Part shown: piece after piece, positions 1 to 6,020 of the stretch | How the letters are laid out: every line of letters begins with the position of its first letter | Position numbering within the stretch: position 1 is the stretch's first letter | NCBI GenBank assembly: GCA_002011395.1 | Contig: MTNG01000048.1 | Coordinates: 6,306-16,611 of the forward strand | Source: Candidatus Aciduliprofundum sp. JdFR-45 | Lineage (GTDB): Archaea; Thermoplasmatota; Thermoplasmata; Thermoplasmatales; JdFR-45 | Reading direction: 5' to 3' | DNA length: 10,306 nt | Position numbers and translations under genes: made by a program | The notes under the pieces: generated by a model | What the model was told of the DNA's origin: nothing | Database searches by the model: none | The model's input: only the letters and a program-made list of their open reading frames with translations

Positions 1-1247
1 TCCGGGTGCTGCAGGGCCACGTCCTCCATTACCCGGATTACCTTCTCAACGTCGCTCCCGTACGCGACGCCCACGTTTATGGTGACCTTTATCTGGGCAT
101 CCGGCCTCTCAAGGTTTATTATACGACTGTTGGCCACGACGGAGTTCGGCAGGAAGACCATGGTGTGCTCAAAGATGTCGTACAGTTTGGTGCTCCTCAG
201 GCCAACATCCTTCACCTGGTACACCTTATCATCGCCCTGGAACATTATGTAGTCCCCTATCTTGAAGGGGCGGTCCAGAAGCAGCATGATTCCCGCGAAG
301 AAATTGCCGAGGGAGTCCTGGGCTGCAAAGCCGATGACTATGCCGATTATACCCATGCCGGCGAGCAGCACCGTTATGTCTATCCCGGCGTTGGAGAGCA
401 CCATGAGACCGGTGACGATGAGTATTGTGACCATACCCACCTTGTCAATCACCGGAACGAGTACATCGTCCACCTCGGTATCCGTGCGTGACGCCCATTC
501 GTGCATCCATGGAATGAACACGTGGCGGAACACTCTGTATATACCCCATGCAACTATCAGAACCTCCAGAACCTCGTATGCGCTGTGCAGCACTGCCTTT
601 ATGCCCTCCTCTATGGGAAGCGTGAACGCCGCGGAAAAGACGCCGAGGAGGAGAATCCACGCTATCACAGGCACCTTCAGCTCGTCTATGAGCACATCGT
701 CCCACTTGGTCTTCGTCTTGCGCGTGATCATGTGAAGCGCCTGTGCACACGCATATGCGATGCCCGCCATTATCAGGAAGTTCAGCATGGTTATCACGAA
801 GGGCGACCACATGCCGAGTTCGGTCTCATATGGGAAGTTATAAATACCGAGTATCTTCGGCGTTCTCTCAACTCTGACAGTTATCCTGTATGAGTCCTCG
901 CCGAGAAGCGCGTTCGTGGCGGTGAAGTAGTGAATCGTCATGGTGAGCACAGAGATGTCGTAATAGATATAGGGCGGGGGCACGAACTCTATCACTATTT
1001 CCCTGCTTGAGTTCGCGGGTATCGCGTAGGGGGTCTCCGTGCCGTTAGCTTTCCAGTCCACCGGGAGGTTCAGATAGATGTAGGCGATTATGCTCTCATT
1101 TATAGGATTTGTGATATTCACCGTGATGCGCCCCTTCTCGCCCTCCACCACTACCTCGGCCGGCAATCCCGCCGTGGGCATCTCCGCGGAGGCGCAGGCG
1201 GTTGCGAGAAGGAGAAGCACCAGAACCATCCCGGCGGCCCTTTGCAT
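1..1247 (-). CDS. MscS-family small-conductance mechanosensitive ion channel with extracellular N-terminal domain (3' end beyond window)
   Basis: Membrane channel that should open under membrane tension and release solutes on osmotic downshock. The first 415 residues are visible; the frame is open to the left edge. Residues 1-21 look like a signal peptide (hydrophobic run at 7-15, ASA before E22; C18 also gives a weak lipobox-like context). Residues 22-145 are a soluble, probably beta-sandwich ectodomain with four N-glycosylation sequons (N44, N50, N68, N79). Hydrophobic segments lie near 148-172, 192-210, 226-247, 267-287 and 291-325. The last is the Gly/Ala-rich pore helix (GMGIIGIVIGFAAQDSLG), followed by the signature RPFKIGDYI at 326-334 and the start of the MscS beta domain (FLPNSVVANSRIIN). 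The KTKWDDVLIDEL segment before the second membrane helix is typical of archaeal MscS proteins. The ATG at 1247 was chosen because it begins the signal peptide and lies about 30 bp from an AT-rich promoter element. Family assignment is firm; the gating stimulus is inferred. Confidence 0.94.
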   Translation of the reverse strand, partial: MQRAAGMVLVLLLLATACASAEMPTAGLPAEVVVEGEKGRITVNITNPINESIIAYIYLNLPVDWKANGTETPYAIPANSSREIVIEFVPPPYIYYDISVLTMTIHYFTATNALLGEDSYRITVRVERTPKILGIYNFPYETELGMWSPFVITMLNFLIMAGIAYACAQALHMITRKTKTKWDDVLIDELKVPVIAWILLLGVFSAAFTLPIEEGIKAVLHSAYEVLEVLIVAWGIYRVFRHVFIPWMHEWASRTDTEVDDVLVPVIDKVGMVTILIVTGLMVLSNAGIDITVLLAGMGIIGIVIGFAAQDSLGNFFAGIMLLLDRPFKIGDYIMFQGDDKVYQVKDVGLRSTKLYDIFEHTMVFLPNSVVANSRIINLERPDAQIKVTINVGVAYGSDVEKVIRVMEDVALQHP

Positions 1248-1267
1248 AATTCCCGAAGCGAGGAAAT

Positions 1268-1284
1268 AGATTAAAATATTTTGG
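1268..1284. promoter_or_regulatory. Shared divergent promoter element with palindromic TATA box
   Basis: The 53-bp gap between the channel gene and the kinase gene contains the perfect palindrome AAAATATTTT at 1273-1282. Its centre is about 24 bp from the plus-strand ATG (1301) and about 30 bp from the minus-strand ATG (1247). Archaeal TATA boxes sit about 26 bp before the transcription start, so either direction would give a leaderless or nearly leaderless transcript. No Shine-Dalgarno sequence precedes either ATG, which agrees with leaderless initiation. The spacing is seen; promoter activity is inferred. Confidence 0.6.
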
Positions 1285-1300
1285 GTTGCTATACAGCGCG

Positions 1301-2371
1301 ATGCTCATCGGCTTCGTGGTGAATCCCATAGCCGGGATGGGTGGTCGCGTGGCCCTGAAAGGAACGGACTCCATGGTGGAGGAGGCATTGAGGAGGGGTG
1401 CCACCCCCGTCGCACCCGCCCGCGCGAGGGAGTTCATTTGCGCTCTCCGCTGCGACCCGGAGTTCCTCACAGCGGGCGGACCCATGGGCGCGGATTATCT
1501 AAAAGAGCGAAAACACCGTGTGGTTTATATTCCGCCCGAACACACCACCGCGGAGGACACGAAGACGGCGGTGAGGGAATTCCTGAAGGGCGGCGCGGAT
1601 CTGATCGTCTTCGTGGGGGGCGACGGCACGGCGCGGGACGTGGTGAGCGTGGTCGGAGAGAAGGTACCTGTGCTGGGCGTCCCCTCGGGCGTGAAAATGT
1701 TCTCATCGGTATTCGCGCTCACGCCGTCCACCGCCGCTAACGTGGTCTGCGCCTTCGTGAGGGGCGAGACCGCCCTCAGCGAGAGGGATGTCCTGGACAT
1801 AGACGAGAATGAATACAGGGCGGGGCGCCTCGCTGTACACCTCTACGGTCATGCCCTCGTTCCCGTTCTGGACGGAATGGTGCAGGGGAGCAAGAGCCCG
1901 TCGGGCCCGGGAGACGATGAGGACTATGCGGAGTTCCTGGCGGAGAATATAGAGAGCGATGTGCTCTATCTGCTCGGACCGGGAAGCACCGTGCAGAAGG
2001 TGGCGAGGGCGCTCGGCGTTGAGAAAACGCCGCTGGGCGTGGATGCCTACCTCAACGGCAGCATCGTGGCGCGCGACGTGGGTGAGAGGGAGATAATATC
2101 CCTTCTCAACGAGCAAGGAGAAGCGAAAATTGTGATAACGCCCATAGGCGGTCAGGGGTTCCTCCTCGGCAGGGGGAACCAGCAGTTCAGCCCGGAGGTC
2201 ATCAGGCGTGTGGGAAAGGATAATATAGTGGTCGTATCGCCAGAATCCAAACTGCGGGGTCTGAAGGCCCTCTACGTGGATACGGGCGACCCGGAGGTGG
2301 ACGATATGCTGCGCGGTTACATACGGGTCCTCTGCGGATACGGCAAATACAAACTCATGCGAGTTCTCTGA
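1301..2371 (+). CDS. ATP-NAD/AcoX kinase-like protein (COG3199 type)
   Basis: Member of the NAD kinase/diacylglycerol kinase fold, 356 aa. Family members transfer phosphate from ATP (or polyphosphate) to NAD to make NADP; the COG3199 branch is only predicted to do this. The N-terminus MLIGFVVNPIAGMGGRVALK is the classic start of this group. GGDGTARD at residues 106-113 is the phosphate-donor and catalytic motif, followed by VLGVPSGVKMFSSVFALTP (about 124-142). GVDAYLNG (246-253) and the C-terminal IGGQGFLLGRGNQQ segment are also characteristic of COG3199. An upstream in-frame TTG at 1286 would add five residues, but the ATG fits family N-termini and the TATA spacing. The gene diverges from the MscS-like gene. 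Its last 17 bases overlap the 3' end of the convergent asparagine synthase-like gene. Fold is certain; the NAD substrate is likely but unproven. Confidence 0.9.
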   Translation: MLIGFVVNPIAGMGGRVALKGTDSMVEEALRRGATPVAPARAREFICALRCDPEFLTAGGPMGADYLKERKHRVVYIPPEHTTAEDTKTAVREFLKGGADLIVFVGGDGTARDVVSVVGEKVPVLGVPSGVKMFSSVFALTPSTAANVVCAFVRGETALSERDVLDIDENEYRAGRLAVHLYGHALVPVLDGMVQGSKSPSGPGDDEDYAEFLAENIESDVLYLLGPGSTVQKVARALGVEKTPLGVDAYLNGSIVARDVGEREIISLLNEQGEAKIVITPIGGQGFLLGRGNQQFSPEVIRRVGKDNIVVVSPESKLRGLKALYVDTGDPEVDDMLRGYIRVLCGYGKYKLMRVL

Positions 2372-3098
2372 GCAGTCCCTCTACGCTCATACCCCTCCTC
2401 CGCGCCTCCCTTTTCAGCACCCTCATCACACCGCTTCCATACTGAACTGCCTTTTTTTCCTTCGCGACTATTTCGCGGGGCATCCTCATCCGTTCCGCCG
2501 CTTCCCTCAGGATGCGCTTCCTCACGCCCCCGGCGATTCTCTCCTCTGGGGATATGGCCCGCACGATTTTCACCACCTCGGGGTGGAGGTACGGCATGAC
2601 CAGTTCCTTTCCCATCTGTCTTGCAATCTCCATTTCCCTCCGCGAAGTGGTGGAGATGACCCTTTCCAGGTCCGCGTTCATAAGGGAGGGGTCTTCCAGA
2701 TACTTCCTGTATCCTCCGAAGAGCTCATCCGCACCCTGGCCTGTGAAAACAGTTCTCTCCCTCACCCGGCGGAGGACCAGAACGAGGGGTACCTCAAACG
2801 ACACCTCCACCACGCTCAGCCCGTACTCGGAGTACAGCCACGCCGCCGTCCTCAGCACCTCCCCCTCCCTGAAAACCACCGTGACTAGGGGAATGCCGAG
2901 AAGATTTGAGGCCTTCTTCGCCCACAGGAGGTCATGCGAGCCCTCCAGCCCACCCGCATACGCCGTGAAGGGGGCACACCCCTGTAGTATCCACGCTGTC
3001 ACCGAACTGTCAAGCCCGCCGGAGAAGAGCAGGGCATTCTCCCTCCCCACACCGTCCCGAACAGCTCTCACGAGAGCCTCTGCAAGGGCCTCCATCAT
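2355..3098 (-). CDS. Stand-alone asparagine synthase-type ATP pyrophosphatase domain (no glutaminase domain)
   Basis: 247 aa, matching only the C-terminal synthetase half of AsnB-like enzymes, which activate a carboxylate with ATP (releasing AMP and PPi) and amidate it. The PP-loop SGGLDSS is at 26-32. The second signature, GQGADELFGGYRKY, is at 120-133, and the C-terminal motifs MPYLHPEVVKI (168-178) and KKAVQYGSG (215-223) are intact. The N-terminal Ntn-type glutaminase domain, with its catalytic Cys at position 2, is absent. The protein would therefore need free ammonia or a separate glutaminase partner, or may act on something other than aspartate. The ATG overlaps the GlyRS stop codon (ATGA), so translation is probably coupled; a second ATG follows at once (3095) and cannot be excluded. 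The 3' end overlaps the convergent kinase gene by 17 bp. Family call is strong; the substrate is unknown. Confidence 0.86.
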   Translation of the reverse strand: MMEALAEALVRAVRDGVGRENALLFSGGLDSSVTAWILQGCAPFTAYAGGLEGSHDLLWAKKASNLLGIPLVTVVFREGEVLRTAAWLYSEYGLSVVEVSFEVPLVLVLRRVRERTVFTGQGADELFGGYRKYLEDPSLMNADLERVISTTSRREMEIARQMGKELVMPYLHPEVVKIVRAISPEERIAGGVRKRILREAAERMRMPREIVAKEKKAVQYGSGVMRVLKREARRRGMSVEGLLRELA

Positions 3099-4780
3099 AC
3101 ACCCTTCACATCCCCAAAACAGAGCGTTTCCTCGACCAAACCCTTCAGAATTGCGGGTAGTTCCTCCTTCCTCACACGCACCTGCTCCGTGCTGTCCCTC
3201 TCACGCACGGTGACGGTGCCGTCCTCCAGCGTCTGGTAGTCCACGGTAACGGCGAAGGGCACGCCTATCTCGTCCGCGCGGGCGTACCTCCGGCCTATGG
3301 AGCCGGAATCGTCGTAGTAGCATCGGATTCCGGCGTTTCTCAGGAGTGTGTGTATCTCCATGGCAACGTTATCCAGTCCATCCTTTGCCATGAGAGGCAG
3401 AACAGCCGCCTTGATGGGTGCTATGCTCGGGCGGAATCTGAGCACCCTGTAGCCGCTGTCCGGGCGCGTGTAGTAGGCATGCTCCATAAGTGCGTAAAGT
3501 ATCCTGTCTATTCCAAAGGACGGCTCTATGACGTGGGGCACGATTCTCTCACCCGTCACCTCTTCCTCCATCTCCTCAACGGTGAACCCTTCAGGTGGAA
3601 CCACTATGAGCTCATTTTCGACCTTTACGGCTATCCTGCCGGAGGGGTCCACGGAAGAGGGGTCAGCCCTCTCAAGGGCAGCGGCCACCTCGGCTGCCCT
3701 GTTTCTGAACATGGGGCCCAGCGTCTTCATATTGGGAACTATCTTCCTCACTTTTCTCTTCACCGGCGCTGAATATCTGCGGAAGGCACGGAGATCCACA
3801 CCGCTGTGCTCCATGTGTCGTGAGAGGTCAAAGGCCGTCCTGTCCGCTATACCCACGACCTCAATCCACCCATAACTTATCCGGACCTCACAGTCCCAGC
3901 AATCGGAAGAGTAGTGCGCGAGTTCCTCCTCTGGATGCTGTCTGAACCGGATTTTTTCCTCATCTATGCCGAGGTCCACCAGGAACCGCTTCGTGCGGGC
4001 CATGAAGTAGAGGAGCGGCTCTGCGCATACTATGCCCCTCTCAAGCGCCTCCCTCGCGGTGAGGGTGTGCTCCTCACCGCCGCGCGTTAGAAGCGTGAGG
4101 ACCTCGTCCTCAACATCTCTGAAATCGCCCCATACCTTCTCGTCCGGGTCCAGAAAGACCTCGATCTCCGCCATGTTGAATTCCCTCTGTCTGAGGAGAC
4201 CCTTCCTGGGGGATATCTCGTTTCTGAAGCCCTTGCCGACCTGCGCGACGCCGAAGGGGAGCTTCTCGCGGAAGTACCTGTAGTAGTTGAGGAAGTTCAC
4301 GAAGATGCCCTGAGCGGTCTCCGGGCGGAGATAGACCTCCCTCTCCATCCCTGCGCCTGCATAGGTCCGGAACATAAGGTTGAACTCCACGGGGTCTGAC
4401 AGTTCCCCGCCGCACTCGGAGCACTTCGCCCCGCCCTCGCGGAGCATGGTCCTGGCGGACTCAACGTCCCCGGGCGTGGCCCCCGTGAGTTCGTCCACCC
4501 GAAACACCGCGCCGCACCGGGTGCACTTCGTGAGGAAATCCGCGAACTCGTCCAGGTGTCCAGATGCCTCAAATACTTCCCTCGGGGTGAGGTTGGGCGA
4601 GTCTATCTCCGCCAGCCCCTCCTTTATCACGAAGTGCTTTCTCCAGGCGGCGATTATGTTCTCCTTGAGGGCTGTGCCGAGGGGGCCGTAGTCGTAGAAA
4701 CCGCCGAGCCCGCCGTATATCTCAAAGGCCTGCCAGAAGAAGCCACGCCTTTTCGCTATGTCCAGCACATCATTTCTCAT
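3095..4780 (-). CDS. glyS: Glycyl-tRNA synthetase, archaeal single-chain class II
   Basis: Charges tRNA-Gly with glycine using ATP; a homodimeric class II enzyme of the cytoplasm. The 561 aa length is normal for archaeal GlyRS. It opens with the typical FFWQAFEIYGGLGGFYDYGPLG. Motif 2 is FRNEISPR (185-192) and motif 3 is EPSFGIDRIL (419-428). The glycine-pocket block RPETAQGIFVNF (152-163) and WIEVVGIADRTAFDLS (305-320) are present. Two CxxC pairs (C86/C89 and C120/C123) form the zinc-binding insertion. Residues about 455-545 are the anticodon-binding domain (APIKAAVLPL through DEIGVPFAVTVD). The frame extends to a GTG at 4786, but the ATG at 4780 has GGTGA six bases upstream and is preferred. 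The start overlaps the end of the CBS gene by 11 bp and the stop overlaps the next start by 4 bp, so this is the middle gene of a tight operon. Confidence 0.97.
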   Translation of the reverse strand: MRNDVLDIAKRRGFFWQAFEIYGGLGGFYDYGPLGTALKENIIAAWRKHFVIKEGLAEIDSPNLTPREVFEASGHLDEFADFLTKCTRCGAVFRVDELTGATPGDVESARTMLREGGAKCSECGGELSDPVEFNLMFRTYAGAGMEREVYLRPETAQGIFVNFLNYYRYFREKLPFGVAQVGKGFRNEISPRKGLLRQREFNMAEIEVFLDPDEKVWGDFRDVEDEVLTLLTRGGEEHTLTAREALERGIVCAEPLLYFMARTKRFLVDLGIDEEKIRFRQHPEEELAHYSSDCWDCEVRISYGWIEVVGIADRTAFDLSRHMEHSGVDLRAFRRYSAPVKRKVRKIVPNMKTLGPMFRNRAAEVAAALERADPSSVDPSGRIAVKVENELIVVPPEGFTVEEMEEEVTGERIVPHVIEPSFGIDRILYALMEHAYYTRPDSGYRVLRFRPSIAPIKAAVLPLMAKDGLDNVAMEIHTLLRNAGIRCYYDDSGSIGRRYARADEIGVPFAVTVDYQTLEDGTVTVRERDSTEQVRVRKEELPAILKGLVEETLCFGDVKGV

Positions 4781-5624
4781 CTTCACTCACCAGCGCCGCC
4801 AGCAGGTCTATGTCAAAGAGCATCCCGATGAGTTCGTCGTTTGCATCCCTCACGGGCAGCTGATTGAAGTCGTTTTTGTACATCGTCTTGGCGGCTTCCC
4901 ACGCGGGGCTCTGGAAGAATATCGTCTTTATGTCCCTCACCATGACCTCCTCCACGCTGATGTCCGGGAGTTTCAGTTTCCTCTCCATGTAGAAGAGGCG
5001 CATGAAGTCCCTGAGTCCCTCCCACGTCCACGCATCCTCGTCCGCGCCCAGCCCGAAGTCCGAGAAGTTGAGGGACGCGTCCACGTAGGTGTGGGGGAAG
5101 AGGTCCCTGTCGGTGACTATGCCGACGAGGTTTCCCTCGTCGTCCAGAACGGGAAATGCGCCCGTCTTCGTGATGCCCATCATTTTAAACAGCACCCTCA
5201 GGGGCATCCTGTGGTAAACCGGTATGGGGTTTGCCATGTACTCCTGCACGGGGGTGGATATCTTCCTGCGGTATATCACCTGGAGAAAGTGATGCGGCGT
5301 GAGCAGGCCGACGACCTTCCCCTCGCTCACCACCACCAGATGCCTCCTCCTCCACCCGTGCATTATGCGAGCGGCCTCCTCCACGCTGTCGTCGGGGGAG
5401 ACCGTGGGAACGTTCCTTCTCATTATCAGGCCCACCTGCTCCTCGCCCGGTTTCTCTATGAGGTCCCTCCTGGTGATTATGCCCAGAAAGTTCCCCTCCT
5501 GGTCCACGATCGGCGCTCCCATTATTGCGTTGGAAATCAGTATCCTCAGCACCTCCTTCCTCGTGGTGGGCGCCGTTATCACAATGGGGTCCTTCGTCAT
5601 TATGTCCTTCACGGTCTTCGGCAT
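4770..5624 (-). CDS. Four-CBS-domain protein, first gene of the GlyRS operon
   Basis: 284 aa of CBS repeats without any catalytic or membrane domain. CBS motifs lie at about 4-58 (VKDIMTKDPIVI to LGIITRRDL), 64-118 (GLIMRRNVPTV to VVGLLTPHHFL), 124-176 (TPVQEYMANPIPV to LVGIVTDRDLF) and 222-278 (VEEVMVRDIKTI to LIGMLFDIDLL). CBS pairs (Bateman modules) usually bind AMP, ATP, SAM or similar ligands and act as energy sensors. A helical insert of about 40 residues (180-220, rich in D, W and F) separates CBS3 from CBS4, so the second pair is probably not a standard module. The frame opens at an ATG at 5648, but the ATG at 5624 has a GAGGTGA site five bases upstream and is a far better start. It overlaps the GlyRS gene by 11 bp. 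Domain calls are firm; ligand and partner are unknown. Confidence 0.93.
   Translation of the reverse strand: MPKTVKDIMTKDPIVITAPTTRKEVLRILISNAIMGAPIVDQEGNFLGIITRRDLIEKPGEEQVGLIMRRNVPTVSPDDSVEEAARIMHGWRRRHLVVVSEGKVVGLLTPHHFLQVIYRRKISTPVQEYMANPIPVYHRMPLRVLFKMMGITKTGAFPVLDDEGNLVGIVTDRDLFPHTYVDASLNFSDFGLGADEDAWTWEGLRDFMRLFYMERKLKLPDISVEEVMVRDIKTIFFQSPAWEAAKTMYKNDFNQLPVRDANDELIGMLFDIDLLAALVSEDEK
4787..4791 (-). promoter_or_regulatory. Ribosome binding site of the GlyRS gene
   Basis: GGTGA (minus strand) lies six bases before the ATG at 4780 and inside the last codons of the CBS gene. It favours that ATG over the in-frame GTG at 4786, which would sit against the site. Confidence 0.6.
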
Positions 5625-5629
5625 CCCTT

Positions 5630-5636
5630 TCACCTC
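5630..5636 (-). promoter_or_regulatory. Ribosome binding site that fixes the CBS protein start
   Basis: GAGGTGA on the minus strand, five bases before the ATG at 5624. The match to the archaeal anti-Shine-Dalgarno sequence is strong. The upstream in-frame ATG at 5648 has only AT-rich promoter sequence before it. Confidence 0.75.
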
Positions 5637-5660
5637 GGCGAAGACCATAAAATGAATTGA

Positions 5661-5669
5661 TTATTTAAA
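5661..5669 (-). promoter_or_regulatory. TATA box of the CBS-GlyRS-asparagine synthase-like operon
   Basis: TTTAAATAA on the minus strand, inside the 46-bp gap after the small coiled-coil gene. A start about 26 bp downstream (near 5640) would leave a leader of about 15 nt carrying the GAGGTGA site. It lets the housekeeping operon be transcribed independently of the coiled-coil genes upstream. Confidence 0.6.
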
Positions 5670-5670
5670 C

Positions 5671-6018
5671 CTACCCTCGGTCAGTTCTCATGCCCAGAAG
5701 CGCGAAAAGTTCTTCCTTCTCTCTGATCAATTTTTCACGCATTTTTCGCATCTTCTCAAGTTCTTCCCTCAGTTTCTTCTCCTCCTCCCTCAGCAATTTC
5801 TCCTTCATCTGGGCGTCCTCGTCGCTCTCCCCCCTCGCCCTCATCCCCTCCAGGTGTTTGAGTTCCTCCTCTAAGCGTTTGAGACGCTGAACGATCTCCC
5901 TCTCTCTGACGTTCATATCCCTCTCAAAGCTCTCCACGCGGTGATCTATGCACTTCAGCATGGTCGCGTCCACATCCCCTTCCTTCTTACGCTTCTTCCT
6001 GAAGAGCAAGGTGTCCAC
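5671..6018 (-). CDS. Small coiled-coil protein, third gene of the coiled-coil operon
   Basis: 115 aa, not recognised as a named family. After a basic N-terminus (RKKRKK at about 7-12) the chain is nearly all charged helix. Residues about 20-105 are coiled coil rich in Glu, Lys and Arg (for example LKRLEEELKHLEGMRARGES, then EEEKKLREELEKMRKMREKL), with a Gly/Ser/Asp break near 61-67 that could make a helical hairpin. It ends with a short hydrophobic FALLGM. The GTG start at 6018 lies two bases after the TAG of the giant coiled-coil gene, which suggests coupled translation; no clear Shine-Dalgarno sequence is seen, and an internal ATG (codon 20) is an alternative start. Its position and composition suggest that it partners the giant rod, perhaps as a cap or cross-linker. 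That role is inference. Confidence 0.75.
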   Translation of the reverse strand: MDTLLFRKKRKKEGDVDATMLKCIDHRVESFERDMNVREREIVQRLKRLEEELKHLEGMRARGESDEDAQMKEKLLREEEKKLREELEKMRKMREKLIREKEELFALLGMRTDRG

Positions 6019-6020
6019 CC

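Noticed and set aside
445..810. Minus-strand frame of 121 codons and plus-strand frames within 1-900.
   Set aside because: They are out-of-frame shadows of the MscS gene, whose conserved motifs fix the true frame.
1286..1300. TTG start five codons upstream for the ATP-NAD kinase-like gene.
   Set aside because: The ATG at 1301 matches the family N-terminus and the TATA distance; the extension adds residues with no support.
5625..5648. Upstream ATG at 5648 for the CBS protein.
   Set aside because: It lacks a ribosome binding site and would lie very close to the TATA box, while the ATG at 5624 has GAGGTGA five bases upstream.
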